The notes beneath the pieces are model-generated. The model worked only from the letters and a program-made list of their open reading frames with translations. It was not told the origin of the DNA and searched no databases. Source: Lutjanus erythropterus (Eukaryota; Chordata; Actinopteri; Lutjaniformes; Lutjanidae). From it: a DNA stretch of 64,000 nucleotides. Below are positions 23,345 to 34,988 of this stretch, piece after piece. Location: assembly GCA_020091685.1 (NCBI GenBank), contig CM034597.1, positions 4,784,532 to 4,848,531 of the forward strand, in the 5' to 3' direction. Position numbers and translations under genes: made by a program. Position 1 is the stretch's first letter, and every line of letters starts with the position of its first letter.

Positions 23345-24598
23345 GAAAAAGTTCAAGTGATATACGACTTCAGGTGCTCAACAGTCCGGGGTCTCTGTGG
23401 TCGTATTTTGTGCTTCATAATGCGCCACACATTTTCAATGGGAGACAGATCTGGACTGGAAGAAGGTCAGTCTAGTACCTGAACTCTTTTACTACAAAGA
23501 CACGCTGTTGGAACACGTCCACAATGTGTCTCGGCATTGCCTTGCTGAAATAAGCAGGGGTGTCTGTATGTACCTTTCAGCATTAATGGGGCCTTCATAT
23601 GACAGTTACCCATGATGCCATGGGCACTGACACACTCCCATAGCATCACAGCTGCTGTCTTTTGAAGTCACTGCTGGTAACAATCTGGATGGTCCTTTTC
23701 TTCTTTAGGCATCCATGATTTCTGCAAACAGTCTGAAATGTGGACTTGTCAGACCACAGCACACTTTTCCAGTGGCATTAGTGGATGTTTGTCTTTGCAT
23801 GGTAGAGTCTTAACTTGCATTTGTAGCTGCAGAGACAAACTGTGTTCCTGAGCCCATGTAGTATCTTTTATAGCAGACCTGGGCAAAATGCAGCCCACTG
23901 AAAGGTTTCATGTGGCCCACACAGCCATCATGGAAATACCAAAAGTTAAAAATCCAGCATGGACAGTCAGTAGCATTTTGCTTACCATTAAACCTTTAAT
24001 AAGACCTTTACTTTGAAAGGAATCAGTTCTGTGCTCATTGGTAATGATAATGAACTGTATCTTTTATATTAAACTGTAACTTTATTCACTCAATGCTGCA
24101 CATCCATGTTGTTTATGTTGTTCTTCTTCTACTTTTGCAGCTACCATCATTGCAACGTGTATGCAGCCTGCATGGTACACTGTAAAACATCGCGTTTTGG
24201 ACATAACCAACAAAATATTAGCCCACAATTCATGACATGGTGATTCAAAAAGGGCAACCAACAGTAGGAGATTTACCCATTTAGAGACCTGGCCTTTATT
24301 AGGACCTTATATCATTTGTGTCTGGCCCACAGCAGCTTGATCAATATCTCATATGCCCCCCTCCATTAAAAAATAATTGCCCACCCCTGCTTTATAGTCA
24401 TGTTGCTTTTACATGCACTGCTGCCTGAGGGGTCAAAGGTCACAGACCAAAAAAGAAAAAGTTTATTGGTTTGAACATTAAATATCTTGTCTTTGTACTG
24501 TATTTCATTGAATACTGGTAAAAAAAAAAAAAAAAAAGGATTTGCAAATCATTGTATTCTAATTATTTAGATTTACACAGTGCCCCAGTTGGGGTTGT
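23345..24598. mobile_element. Old teleost DNA element remnant, split by a MITE
   Basis: The left part carries phrases I associate with a widespread fish DNA repeat: CAGTCCGGGGTCTC, TGCTTCATAATGCGCCACAC, AATGGGAGACAGATCTGGAC, GTACCTTTCAGCATTAATGG. The right part, after the inserted MITE, has GAGGGGTCAAAGGTCACAG, ATTTGCAAATCATTGTATTC and ends CCCCAGTTGGGGTTGTA. Roughly the middle third of the consensus is missing. No coding region survives. The superfamily is not established from this sequence. Confidence 0.65.
23874..24389 (+). mobile_element. hAT-type MITE nested in the older DNA element
   Basis: A 516-bp element starts CAGACCTGGGCAAAATGCAG and ends TTGCCCACCCCTG, an inverted pair. It is flanked by TTTTATAG (23866-23873) and CTTTATAG (24390-24397), 7 of 8 matching. 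The flanking repeat sequence continues on both sides, proving nested insertion. Confidence 0.9.
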
Positions 24599-26945
24599 AC
24601 GTTCACATTTGTAATAACACTGTTTACTAAAAACATAGCCTTGGAACATAACCGTACTTGGGCTGCAAGTAGTAATTATTTTTTATTATCAAGTAATCTG
24701 CAGATTATTTTCTCAATTAATTATTTAGTCTCTATAAAAGCAAAATATTCCCTCCCCAAAATGGATTTAACAATTAATTGATTTCCAAATAATTTTCTGT
24801 TAATTGACTAATCAGTTAAAACCTTCTTCTACAGTATGTCATGCAGTTCATTCAATTAGTCTGACAGAGAGGGTAATTTCTTTTACAGAGGATGTAACAT
24901 TACTGCTTATTTAATATTTTAGTTATTAGCTGCCTTTAACGAGGCAGTTTAGATTTTTTCTTACACACACTTTTACAAATGATGCAGTATGAGCTATGAT
25001 GGCACACTTCTATCAGCAGCCTTCACCCTTCTTTATCACAGACACAAACAATCAGCCTCCTTTCATGATATGCACAACCTCCACCTTTTCTGACCTTTTT
25101 CTGTTATTCATTTCAACCAGGTTGCAGCTTCAAATATGAACTCAATATGTCCATTTTAATGTTTTGTGAACAGTTAAACTCATGTCAGTGTTTCCCCTCT
25201 CACTGTCTTAAAAGAAGCAAAATGTTAAAAACATTTCATTTATTTTATGTTGTGAATTCTTCGTGTTCAGTGGATTTTGTCGAGGCCGAAATTTGTCAAG
25301 TTTAAAGTTGTAAAATTTGTGACTCCAGTCTGACTCAACGCCAAGTCATGTGACTCAAATCTGCTGTTAGGACTGCAACAAATGAATATTGAAAATGAAT
25401 CAATTCATTTCTCGATTATGATTAGGATTACAAAATCACAACCTTGATTCTGCAGGACAAACAAACCACATCACAAAATCTCAGCTGCCAGACCACACAG
25501 ACTTCAACACAAACATCACACAGTGCATCTCTATTTTTATGTTCAGCTGCATTTAAGTTAATCACTTTGATTAAATGTTCTAAAGTAAGAGAGGAAAAGA
25601 AGCTTGAGGTATTTTTTTGTTACAGGAGATGTTTAAGTCACTTTGATTTATTATGTTGTCGTCTGTTGAAAGCCCTCTCTTCACAGCGAGCATCTCGGGC
25701 ATCTTTTTGTACTTTTTTTACATTTTGTGTTTTTGAGGGCCATAAATGCTTTTGTTGAAAGAAATAAGAATCTTGTGAGAGAATCGTGATCTCAAATTCT
25801 TGGGAAAAAAATCAGGAAAAAATAAATAAATAATATAATAATATAAATAATATTAGAAAACACATAAAAATGCCCAGTTCAATTCAAGTGAAGTAAAAGA
25901 AACAAAATAGTTCATTTATTTTATGTTGTGAATACTTCATGTTCTGTCATTTTGGGTCAGAGACTTTTATTTCTGGGTTTTATTTTGAAATGATGTTGTT
26001 TCCGCTTCCAGTTGCTCCACTTGCTTGCCCTGTATTACTGTGAACACAGTTAGCTTGGTCACTGCAGTTGTTTAGTATTCACATAGTGTTGATCTCTTTT
26101 TACAGTCCTTAAATGCTTTTAGTTAACGCCGCTATCAGGAATAAGTCCACCTCGCCTGAGGAAAAACACTGTGACATGTGTGTTTGGACTGATATTGTCC
26201 GGCTCATTTTTGCCTCAGGGCCTCCTAACAGGTTAATACAGCCTTGCCTGTTCAACTATCTAGAATTTGCTTTATGAACAAATCAAATTACAGCAGGCTG
26301 ACCTGCCTTTGGAAACTGGTTATACTTCATAAAGCTGTGTTCTTGTCAGATGTTTCACTGCACAGTCCCTCTGCAGGTTGTGTCTCACACATCCAGGTTC
26401 AACCGCACATACATTGCATAATGGAGGCAGGACACTATAAAAACACTGCGCAGGCCAAACACCCATCACGGAGATCATTTGTGATAGCAGCATCCATCCT
26501 GTGTCACAGTGGGGAAATCACAGGTCTGTCAGCGCTGATAGGATCTTGCCCTCACTCTGAGGTGAGATGAAACACCAGCGCCAGCGCACTTTGGCTCAAC
26601 AGTGAACAATAGACAGTCTCAGTGAAAGACCCGGCTATTATGGTCCTGTTCCACCATGGGGATGAAAGGAGACAAGCTGGACTGTTCTGCAGACAGGTCA
26701 ATCGGCCCGGGAAGAATACAATGACATGCAGGAGACAAACTGAACACTCCCATCATGTCCACAGGGGACAATACTGGGCCTGTTGCTATAGAGTCAGTTC
26801 CCTTTGCAGAGAGATGGCCTGTTTACCCAAAACTGCTCGATTTTACTAGTGAAAAAGGATGTTTATTTAGGTTGATAATATTTACTAGTAAGGTCAAGAT
26901 AGGAGTTACAGATGTGGAAGCAGTCCAGGTTTACCACAGAGTCTG
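24599..26945. other. No gene recognised; degenerate MITE and AT-rich patch
   Basis: A strongly decayed GCTGCAAC MITE lies at about 24657-24830 (TTGGGCTGCAAGTAGTAATT). A simple AT-rich run (AAATAAATAAATAATATAAT) is at 25818-25860. The open frame at 26244-26570 is not supported by any domain. Confidence 0.4.
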
Positions 26946-26948
26946 TTA

Positions 26949-27125
26949 AGAGGTTAAGAGCCAAGCTCAAGGGCACCTCTGTGGTGGTAATGAGGGAGAT
27001 GCAACTATTCGTTCCTTGACTTTCCTGCAGTGGAACATTTTGCTGGAAACGTGTGGCGATCCAACCAGGGACAAGCCAGATTCTCTAACCACTACTGTCC
27101 CATGTGGTCCCACACATCCACATTC
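26949..27125 (-). repeat. tRNA-derived SINE, degenerate reverse copy
   Basis: On the minus strand it contains a GTGGTTAGAGAATCTGGC box-A-like region and a GGTTGGATC box-B-like region, then the GGTGCCCTTGAGCTTGGC-type body. The same body occurs in the better copy at 27583-27889. Confidence 0.6.
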
Positions 27126-27132
27126 TCCAGAC

Positions 27133-27260
27133 AGAGGTGGGACCAAGTCATTGTTTTGCAAGTCGCAAATAAGTCTCAAGTCAACTTTTGACTTTAGAAT
27201 CCTAAACAAGTCATATTCACTCTTCACCAAATGTTACGCCATTTTAACAACAGAAACTCG
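27133..27260 (+). mobile_element. hAT-like MITE end (CAGAGGTGGGACCAAG)
   Basis: CAGAGGTGGGACCAAGTCAT followed by CAAGTCGCAAATAAGTCTC is the characteristic start of a common fish MITE. The opposite end was not found, so the copy is partial. Confidence 0.6.
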
Positions 27261-27375
27261 ACTTCCTGTTCTTGGTACAACTTCAAATCTCGAACGAAGT
27301 TGGAAGGTGTTGCATCTCCGACTCCCACTGTTAGAGTCTTATAAGACTTTCTGAGAGGGTAATTTGGTCCACATT

Positions 27376-28640
27376 AATAAGAAACTGTACTGTAAACTAA
27401 AGTGTATTATTTCCCACTGACCCTTATTAGACTTTGATTTACCTTTATTAATACTGATCTTGGCTACTCTGCCAATTGCATGGACCCGGCCAAAGACGGT
27501 GTGTCTTAAGTAGCAGACGTGATTTCACTTTAGTTTACAGTACAGTTCTGTTGTAATGCGTAGCTAATAACCAGCTATTAAAGTTTTTTTTACCTTTATT
27601 TATTCAGGGTAGGTACACTGAGAGTGATGCTCTCTTTTGCAGGAATGCCCTGATCACATTCACACAGTCACACCTGGGAGCTGCCCAGTACAACCACAGT
27701 CTTATCTGCAGGCTACTGCCGGTTGGGGTTAAAGGCCTTGTTTAAGGGCACCTCAGTGGTGGGAATGAGGGTAAGGCAAGTGCTGCCTTTCACTTTCCAC
27801 ACCCAGACTTATCCTGCCAGTCAGGGGACTGAACCAGCGACCTTCCATTCACAAACTCGCTTCTCTAACTTTTAGGCCACCACTGTCTAATGAGGGTCTA
27901 CAAGTTGGAAACAATGCACTTAAGTTTACAGCACAGTTCTGTAGTAATTTGTCCCTGATTGCGCTATAATAAAGTCCAATGAAGGTCTAACAGTGGGAAA
28001 TTGTACACTTTAGTTTACAGTACAGTTCTCTTGTAATATGTCCCTAATTACCAGCTGTTAAACTCTATTATTGGTCTAACAGTTGGAAACAATACACTTA
28101 AGCTTACAACACAGTTCTTTTGTAATCTTCTTATAAAAAGTAATACAGGTCTAATCATGGGAAACAACACACTTTAGTTTACAGTACAGTTCTGCTGTAA
28201 TGTGTCTCTTTTTAACCTCTAATAAGGTCTAATAAGGGTCTAACATTGGGAAACAATACACTTTAATTTACGATACAATTCTGTTGCAATGTATCCCTAA
28301 TTATCCTCTAAGAAGGTCTTACAAGGGTCCAGCAGTTGGAAACAATACATTTTATTTTACAGTACAGTTCTGCTGTAATGTATCCCTAATTACCAGCTAT
28401 TAAACGTTATAACTGTTTATAACTTTTTAACTGTTATGGTCTAACAGCTGGAAACAATGCACTTAAGTTTACAACACAGTTCTTTTTTAATTCCATAATC
28501 ACCTTCTTATGAAGAGTAATATGAGTCTAACAGTGTGAAGACATACATTTTAGTTTACAGTTCAGTTCTATTGTAATGTGTCCCTAATTTCTCTCTAACA
28601 AAGTCTAATAAGGGTCTAATATTATATAACATATTTCTAT
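27376..28640 (+). repeat. Tandem array with one inverted unit, split by a SINE
   Basis: About ten diverged units each contain a phrase like ACTTTAGTTTACAGTACAG, TTCTGTTGTAATGTGTCCCT and GGTCTAACAGTTGGAAACAA, with spacing of roughly 75-130 bp. The first unit (27380-27437) is inverted relative to the rest. A SINE (27583-27889) lies after the first forward unit. No reading frame persists through the array. Confidence 0.85.
27583..27889 (-). mobile_element. tRNA-derived SINE, reverse orientation
   Basis: On the minus strand it starts GACAGTGGTGGCCTAAAAGT, giving an A-box-like TGGCCTAAAAGTTAGAG, then a B-box-like GGTTCAGTCCC, the pattern of a tRNA(Ser)-like head. A SINE body with GTGGAAAGTGAAAGGCAGC follows, and it ends in an A-rich AATAAATAAAGGTAAAAA tail. 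RNA polymerase III would transcribe it leftward if active. Confidence 0.8.
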
Positions 28641-29635
28641 GCTTTTGTCTAATTTGATACAAAGTATGACTTGTTATGTCTTATTAGTGTATCGTAAAAT
28701 AAAGTGTGACCTAAAAGATATTTGGTGTCCATGTATAGATTCAGTATTTCCTTTTTCCTCCTGCACTAACATTACACTGTCCTGCCTCTTAAAAGAGACA
28801 CACTATTCTAAGAACAATATCCAATTAAGTCCAATAAATATTTATTATATAGACTGCATGTAATCATATATTATCCACATTATGACTGCAGTTGTTTGTC
28901 AGAAGAAACCACCCATGAACAAGCAGACAGATGAGATGAGATGATAGCAGGGAGCGGTTTTCTGTGTTGTTACAAAACTTGTGATTAGGAAATATGCTTC
29001 TCTTTGAAGGTGCTGCAGGAGGAAATGCAACCTGCTGTAATCTGATCTCATTGTGAAAACAACTGTGGCAGCAGATAAATAAAAACAGAGCGCCAAGCAT
29101 CTGTTCCCTTTCATGTTTACAAGAGAAAATGACGAAAAACTGATGTTTCCACTGAGGAGTTGATGTACAGGAATTTTTATGTGCGAGTGAGTTGCTGAAC
29201 ACGTGATGTTGGATCGAGGCCTGAATAGTGGTCCCAAGAGTAAAACTGCCCTTCAAGAATTAATTTAACACTGCAGCTTTTGAGCTCCACCGAGCCAGAC
29301 AACATCTCTAAAGCCCAGGTTTTTGCTGTTTTAGCCTGTACATTATCCAGTGAGAATTATTTGATGCTAATAGAGTTAGCAGAGCGTTTAGGTGATCATG
29401 TGCTCTTGACATTTCCATGTCACCAGCTACTTAAACTGTTGTCGACATAAAACTAAGTATGATTCTGCAAGTGAATGTCCTGTTTCTCACCTAAGTCTTA
29501 TGTTTTTTGCGAACACTTCAGCAGAAATTTGACAACTTTTCCAGAATAGCCAACATGCCTGTTGATGGAAAATCAGAAAAAGGTCCAATGAAGATCTTGA
29601 AGATGAGTTTGTGTTTGAACAATTATGACGTGTGT
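28641..29635. other. No recognised feature
   Basis: Repeat-poor by eye. Overlapping minus-strand frames of 112 and 130 codons at 28864-29256 are in different phases of the same DNA and have no recognisable domain. Confidence 0.4.
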
Positions 29636-30755
29636 CAGAGGTGGCAAAAGTTCTGTGACCAAGTAGAAGTACAGATACTTGTGTAAAAAAAAGACTCTGG
29701 TAAACATAGAAGTACTGATTCAACTTCTTTACTGCAGTAAAAGTGTAAAAGTACAGCCTCTGAAATGTACTCAAAGTATAAAAGTAAAAAGTCGTGAAGG
29801 ACATTTCTACTGACTGTTTCTGTGTGAAACTAACTGAACCTCACCACTGTAATCTGCCTCTCTGCCTGTTTCATCTTGTAACGTCTTTACGTCATTTTTG
29901 TCTTGTGACGTATTCATCGTGTGACACCTTTTCCATCATTTTCACCTTGTTATGTCTTTTGTCATTTTCATTTTGCTACATAATTAATGCCTGTTACCTC
30001 TTGTTCCATCGGTGATTTTGTGTTACGTCATATAACATAATTTTTGTCTTACTGGATCTTGTTTCCGTATCGTTACGTCTTATTACGTAATGTTGTGTTG
30101 TTATGTCTTTAACATCATTTTCATTTTGTTATGTGTTGTTACTCCATTTTCATCTTGTTTCATTGTGTGTCTTTTACGTAACTTTCGCCTTGTTGCATCA
30201 TATTTGTTTTGTTTCATCTTTTACATTATTTTGGTCTTGTTATCTCTTGTTACGTTGTTTTCATCTAATTACATTGTTTTTGTCTTGTTATGTTTTTTAC
30301 ATCATTTTTGTTTTGTTATTTTTTTGTGCATCAATTTTGTCTTGTCACATCTTTTACGTCGCTTTGGTCTTGTTATGTATTGTTATGTTGTTTTCATCTT
30401 GTTACGTCATTTTCGTCTTACATTTTTTGTGTAATTTTTGTCTTGTTACACCTTTTACATTGTTTTCGCCTTGTTACGTCTTTTGGTTGCTTTAATCTGA
30501 TTTTGTTTTTCTGTTATTTCTTTTATGCCATTTTTGATTTGTTACATCTTTTTCATTGTGTTCGTCCTGCAATAAAATTAAAGTAACAGGCCTGTTTTGA
30601 AAATATACGGAGTAGAAAGTACAGATATTTGTGTTAACATGTAGGGAGTAAAAGTAAAAAATTGTCAGAAAAATAAATACTCAAGTAAAGAACTTATACC
30701 TGAAAAATCTACTTCAGTACAGTAACAGAGTATCTGTAATTAGTTACTTCCCTGT
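29636..30755. mobile_element. AGTAC-type MITE with internal minisatellite
   Basis: The head starts CAGAGGTGGCAAAAGTTCTG and is rich in AAGTAC/AAAAGTA motifs. The tail (30598-30755) has GGAGTAGAAAGTACAGATAT, AATAAATACTCAAGTAAAG and ends GTTACTTCCCTG. The core, 29870-30560, is about 25 irregular units like TTTTCATCTTGTTACGTC with ACATCA spacers, roughly 28 bp each. Tails of the same element recur at 32160 and 34838. The T-rich core yields long hydrophobic open frames that I consider artefacts. Confidence 0.75.
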
Positions 30756-31261
30756 GTCGACATAACAACAAATAATATCACTGATACCTTTTCAGATTAA
30801 TATTTATTTATCTATACTGTGTAGAACCATCTGAGCATGGGCCTGGTTCCAGTCTGCTGGGTTCTGCAGTTCTCTCGTCTGAATGTGCAGACCTGGATGA
30901 AAATGCTGTATACACAGAATGCCAAAATATAGCAGCCCTCTCCACCCATATGTTTTCATGCTTGTTCATCCCTGAAATTACACACAATTTATCAATGTGG
31001 AGAGGAGGCTGAGAGGGAGCAGGGATGGAGGGAAGCCAGCCCACATACAGCTGTGATAGCAGCAGCCAGAGTTTCTGATGGAGCTGTGATCAACACGGGT
31101 CTGCAGGACGATTCAGGCAAAATTCCTGCAGTCGTTCAATTATATCCATCAAACATGCTGCATCTCACTGGTGTGAGGATTCTTGGAGGAAAAAGTTAAA
31201 TCAAATTTCACATTAAGTCAAAATACAGTTTGCACATTTAATGAGTTAGTGTTAAAGTGGA
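30756..31261. other. No recognised feature
   Basis: Non-repetitive by eye, with no exon that I can support. Confidence 0.4.
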
Positions 31262-31480
31262 GCTTTTAGTAGGCAGCATGTGTGCAACCATGAGTGATAC
31301 TTTCATCAGAGCATTGTAATACTGCAGAATTAGTTAATCCAAATATTAAAAAAGAAAGAAAAAAAACAATATATTTTCTCACGTAGTGGTCTTCTGCAGT
31401 GCAGATAGTTTTGTTATTCATGCATCCAAGTTTGATATTTTAATCTCTGCCTTCTCTCCAGTATAAAGGTGCTGGATTTT
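31262..31480 (+). repeat. Local duplication, copy 1
   Basis: It matches 32740-32946 along its whole length, for example GCAGCATGTGT, ACAATATATTTTCTCA, CAGTTTTGTTATTCATG-like sequence and AAAGGTGCTGGAT, with scattered changes and small indels. The offset is about 1.47 kb. Confidence 0.85.
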
Positions 31481-31675
31481 TTGTTCTGTTTTTTTTTTTT
31501 TTTAGCACATTTTTGTCTTTTTACGTCTTTTTCATCTTTTCCGACATCTATTACATCTTTTTTTTTTTTTTTTTACATCTTGTTACCTCATTTTCATCTT
31601 GTTGCATATCTTTATATTGTTTTCATCTTCTTTATTGTTTTTGTCTTGTTACATCTTTTGTCTTGTTATTGTAAG
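31481..31675 (+). repeat. 28-bp-type minisatellite array
   Basis: Units such as TTTTCATCTTGTTGCATATC and TTTTTGTCTTGTTACATCTT, with two poly-T runs (31489-31503 and 31559-31574). Same family as 29870-30560. Confidence 0.85.
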
Positions 31676-32159
31676 AGTGAAATTGTGATAGGTGAATAAC
31701 TGTGTAAACAGGTTTAACCATCCTGACTGTTCAGACATAAGTTCAGTATATTCTCACTGCATTATTATATTGTTTACACCTATTTAGTGCTTACAGTAAT
31801 GTTAATATTCTCTTAAGTTGATGTTCTGGTACAGAGTTACACCACTAGTTGGGGCTATTGCAGCATTTTTGGTAGTGCTGTTGTCATTTTGAGGTGAAGA
31901 GCAGGTATAACGGCTGGACTGAGCTGTGTCTGGAATTCACTAAAGCTATTAGTAACACCCAGAATTTGTTGGACTGATTTATTCCTGCTCACACACCCAC
32001 GTCGCTTACACTATGTTATGTTGTGTTTTTATGTGATTTTTGTCTTGTTATGTCTGTCGTGCATGATATGCACTGGTGGAACCACCAAGAAATCATGTTT
32101 TTGTGAGTTACTGTTCCATCAATTTAGGTTGAAAGTAGTCTTGATGTTGGAAGGCGGTG
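31676..32159. other. Spacer with a minisatellite-flanking block
   Basis: 32030-32155 contains a single minisatellite unit, then GTCGTGCATGATATGCACTG, a CACCAAGAAATCATG-like segment and a TTAGGTTGAAAGTAGTCTTG segment. The same order occurs after the arrays ending at 32640 and 34660. The rest of the spacer is unremarkable. Confidence 0.6.
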
Positions 32160-32305
32160 CAGGAGTAGACAGTACAGATATTTGCGTGAAAATGTAGGAA
32201 GTAAAAATAAAAAGTTGTCAGGAAAAAAAAAAACTTAAGTACAGTACAGATTCTTGGAAACTCTACTTAAGTACAATAACAAAGTATTTGTACTTACTCT
32301 TTTAC
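32160..32305 (+). repeat. AGTAC-type MITE tail
   Basis: Contains AGTACAGATATTTGCGTG, AAAAAGTTGTCAGGAAAA and CTACTTAAGTACAATAAC, aligning with the tails at 30598-30755 and 34838-34988. It has no head of its own. Confidence 0.75.
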
Positions 32306-32640
32306 ATCTTTTTCATTTATTTGGTAATAATGTACTATTACCTCTTTTACGTCCTTTTCTTAGGTCATTTTCATCTTGTTGTGTCTTTTACATCATTTTT
32401 GTCTTTAATGTCATTTTCATCTTGTTCCATCTTTTATGTCATTTCCATCTTACGTCTTTTATGTTCATCTGTTACGTCTCTCACATTGCTTTCATCTTGG
32501 TTACCTCATTTTTGTTTGTTGTGTATTGTTATGTTGTTTTCATCTTGTCATGTGTTTTTGTCTTCTACATTGTTTTAGTCTTATTCCAGCTTATTATGTC
32601 TCATTATTTCTTTTTGTCGTTATGTCTGTCGTGCATGATA
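32306..32640 (+). repeat. 28-bp-type minisatellite array
   Basis: About twelve irregular units (TTTTCATCTTGTTGTGTCTT, TCATTTTCATCTTGTTCC and so on), directly after the MITE tail and before the GTCGTGCATGATATGCACTG block. Long hydrophobic open frames here are by-products of the T-rich repeat. Confidence 0.85.
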
Positions 32641-32739
32641 TGCACTGATGGATACACCAAGGAATGTGTTGTTGTCCCATCCATTTAGGTTGATGCAAAA
32701 TTAAAATTAGGGCTTTGACTAGCAATTAATTAATGACGC

Positions 32740-32946
32740 TTATAGAAAGCAGCATGTGTCCAAATGTAAATGATACTTTTATCAGTGCACAGTAATATTA
32801 CTGAATTAATTAATCCAAATGCAAAGAAAAAAACAATATATTTTCTCAGCTAGTGGTTCTGCAATGCAGACAGTTTTGTTATTCATGTGTCCAGGTTTGA
32901 GATTATTTATCTCAGCCTCCATCCCTGTACAAAGGTGCTGGATGGA
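32740..32946 (+). repeat. Local duplication, copy 2
   Basis: Partner of 31262-31480. The pair brackets a minisatellite, flanking block and MITE tail, so a composite segment of about 1.5 kb was duplicated in tandem or created by recombination between repeats. Confidence 0.85.
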
Positions 32947-33992
32947 TTTTTGTCTGAGGCGTTCACAGCGATGAAAACTGACATTTAGAGAATTCAGCAG
33001 CAGCATCTGTTCCAGACACAAAGTAACAGCACTTGTGGATAATCCACAGACCTCACTGTGAACCTGGGCCTCAAGTGGATTAAAACAGGTGCCAGCGGCT
33101 GCACTGCATGGGCAGTTTATTCTAAAGGAAATACTCCATGGCTATGCATTTCTGTATAATAAATTCAATCCAGACAAATTCCTGAGAATCGTATTACTGT
33201 GGTCCAAATAATTGTTTTTGAAATAATACGGTGAATTTGCTTCACAGCTGGAGCTTAAATGTATAAAGGATGAAAGCTTTCTATGTCACTGTAAACTAAA
33301 ATGTTTTTACGGAAGTCTTCAACAAAAGCAATTGAAATTATGTAATTAATATGTAATGAATTGGCATTAAGACTTTGTTTATATGCCACTTGTTTCACAC
33401 ACACAGATTATATTAACTGAACGCTCACTGAATGTTAGTTTAAACTGTATTTTTTCACATATGACTTTTGGAGTCATACAATATAAAGATTCCTGGAGAT
33501 ACCGGCTGCTCCAATACTGAAGATAAATGATTGATTATTTGTTGAGATGCAATGATCCACTTTTTTCAGTTCTGATCCAATCCTGATAACTGAACTTGGA
33601 CACCAAAACTATGCTAATACAGATAACTATACTGATGTTTTCCCTTGCTGCAGATAGCACTGAGAGACGGCTCTCATTTCCCATGATGCATTGCTGAGTT
33701 TGTTAAGTTCGCTGTTTTATGTTCCAAAATGCAAATGTTACTTTTTTTTTTTTAATAGTGTTCATAATGAGTTTGTTCAGAACACAGTGGCTTATGTTAG
33801 TTTATGTTGGTAATTGTCGGTTTTTGTGCTGGTTTGTTGTTGCACCATGAGTGAAGTGGTGAGTACATTTCATCACAGCATATTTTGGAAATACGTCCAT
33901 ATTGGCCCCAAGATATTGTTTTTCACTTTTTATCTAGCCTTTTTACCACTGTTTTACCATGTACCTAAAATGAGATCAGAGAACCATGAGAT
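32947..33992. other. No recognised feature
   Basis: AT-rich, with a poly-T run at 33741-33753. No gene is seen. Confidence 0.4.
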
Positions 33993-34160
33993 TAACCTGA
34001 CACGCCAGATGTTTTGTTACACAGAACCATCTGGGAAGTCATCCTGAGAAACTGTTAGGAGAAGGGCACGCACTTTCAAAAAACCCATGGCAAGTGATTG
34101 GATGAACGTTCTGTCTATCACGTCTAAAACGGGCTAACTTCAACCAATCAGACCAATGAA
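33993..34160 (+). repeat. Dispersed repeat family B copy
   Basis: TAACCTGACACGCCAGATG, GAACCATCTGGGAAGTCATC, GATTGGATGAACGTTCTGTC and CAACCAATCAGACCAATGA appear in family order. It ends where the next minisatellite array begins. Confidence 0.75.
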
Positions 34161-34660
34161 CCATGTAATGGAGGTGCCGGATTTTTGTTGTTTTTGTTAC
34201 GTCTTTTTCATCATTTTCGTCATGTTACATCTCTTGCATCATTTTTGACTTATGTCTTTTACATCATTTGCACTTGTTACGTCTTTCAAGCCTTTCTTCA
34301 TTTCGTACCGTCTTTTTTCTCTTGTTACGACTTTTAAGCCTTTTTCATTATGTTACATTTCCAACACTGTTGTTTTTTTGTCTTGTTACGCCCTTTTTCA
34401 TGTTTTTCATCCGGTTACATATTTTACATCATTTTTGTCTTATGTCTTTTACATCATTTTCATCTTGCTACATCTTGTACATTGTTTTTGTCTTACGTAT
34501 TGTTACTTCATTTTCGTTTCGTTGTGTATCAGTATGTTGTTTTTTTCTTGTAACATCCTTTTTGTTGTTTTCCTCTTGTTACATCTCATCATTGTGTTCA
34601 TCTTGTTATATCTTATTACATCTCATTACATCTTACACTGTTTCTGTCTTGATACGTCTG
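34161..34660 (+). repeat. 28-bp-type minisatellite array
   Basis: About eighteen irregular units, preceded by a GGAGGTGCCGGATTTTTG segment that recalls AAAGGTGCTGGATTTTTTG before the array at 31481. It is followed at 34660-34770 by the same CATGCACTGATGG and TTAAGGTTAAAATCAGTC block seen after the other arrays. Confidence 0.85.
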
Positions 34661-34837
34661 TCATGTGTGACATGCACTGATGGATAAACCAAAGAAGCAT
34701 CTTTTCTATGTGCTATTGTTCTGTCCATTAAGGTTAAAATCAGTCTTGACGTTGGGAAGGTGGCGCACAATTATGCAAACTAAAAATAATCAATAGATTC
34801 CCACAAATGCATTAAAATTGCAGTAATGAGCCTCTTT

Positions 34838-34988
34838 AGAAAGTTCAGATATTTGTGTTCAAATGTAGGGAGTAAAAGTAAAAAGTTGTCAGAAAAATAA
34901 ATACTCAAGTAAAGTACAGATACCTGAAAAATCTACTTAAGTACAGTAATACAATAATATTTGTACTTAGTTACCTTCTACCTCTGTG
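34838..34988 (+). repeat. AGTAC-type MITE tail
   Basis: AAAGTTCAGATATTTGTGTT, AAAAATAAATACTCAAGTA-like sequence and an end at TACCTTCTACCTCTG. That end is the inverted partner of the CAGAGGTGG head at 29636, so it keeps the true right terminus of the family. Confidence 0.75.

Noticed and set aside
27376-28640. CRISPR-like regular array
   Set aside because: Units are diverged, spacing is irregular, one unit is inverted, and the genome is clearly vertebrate.
30090-30586. Long hydrophobic open frames that look like membrane proteins (also at 32254-32688 and 34252-34687)
   Set aside because: They are translations of the T-rich minisatellite, occur in more than one frame of the same DNA, and change with array length.
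29636-30755. 8-bp target duplication around the AGTAC-type MITE
   Set aside because: The left flank ACGTGTGT and the right flank do not match, so I cannot show that head and tail belong to one insertion.
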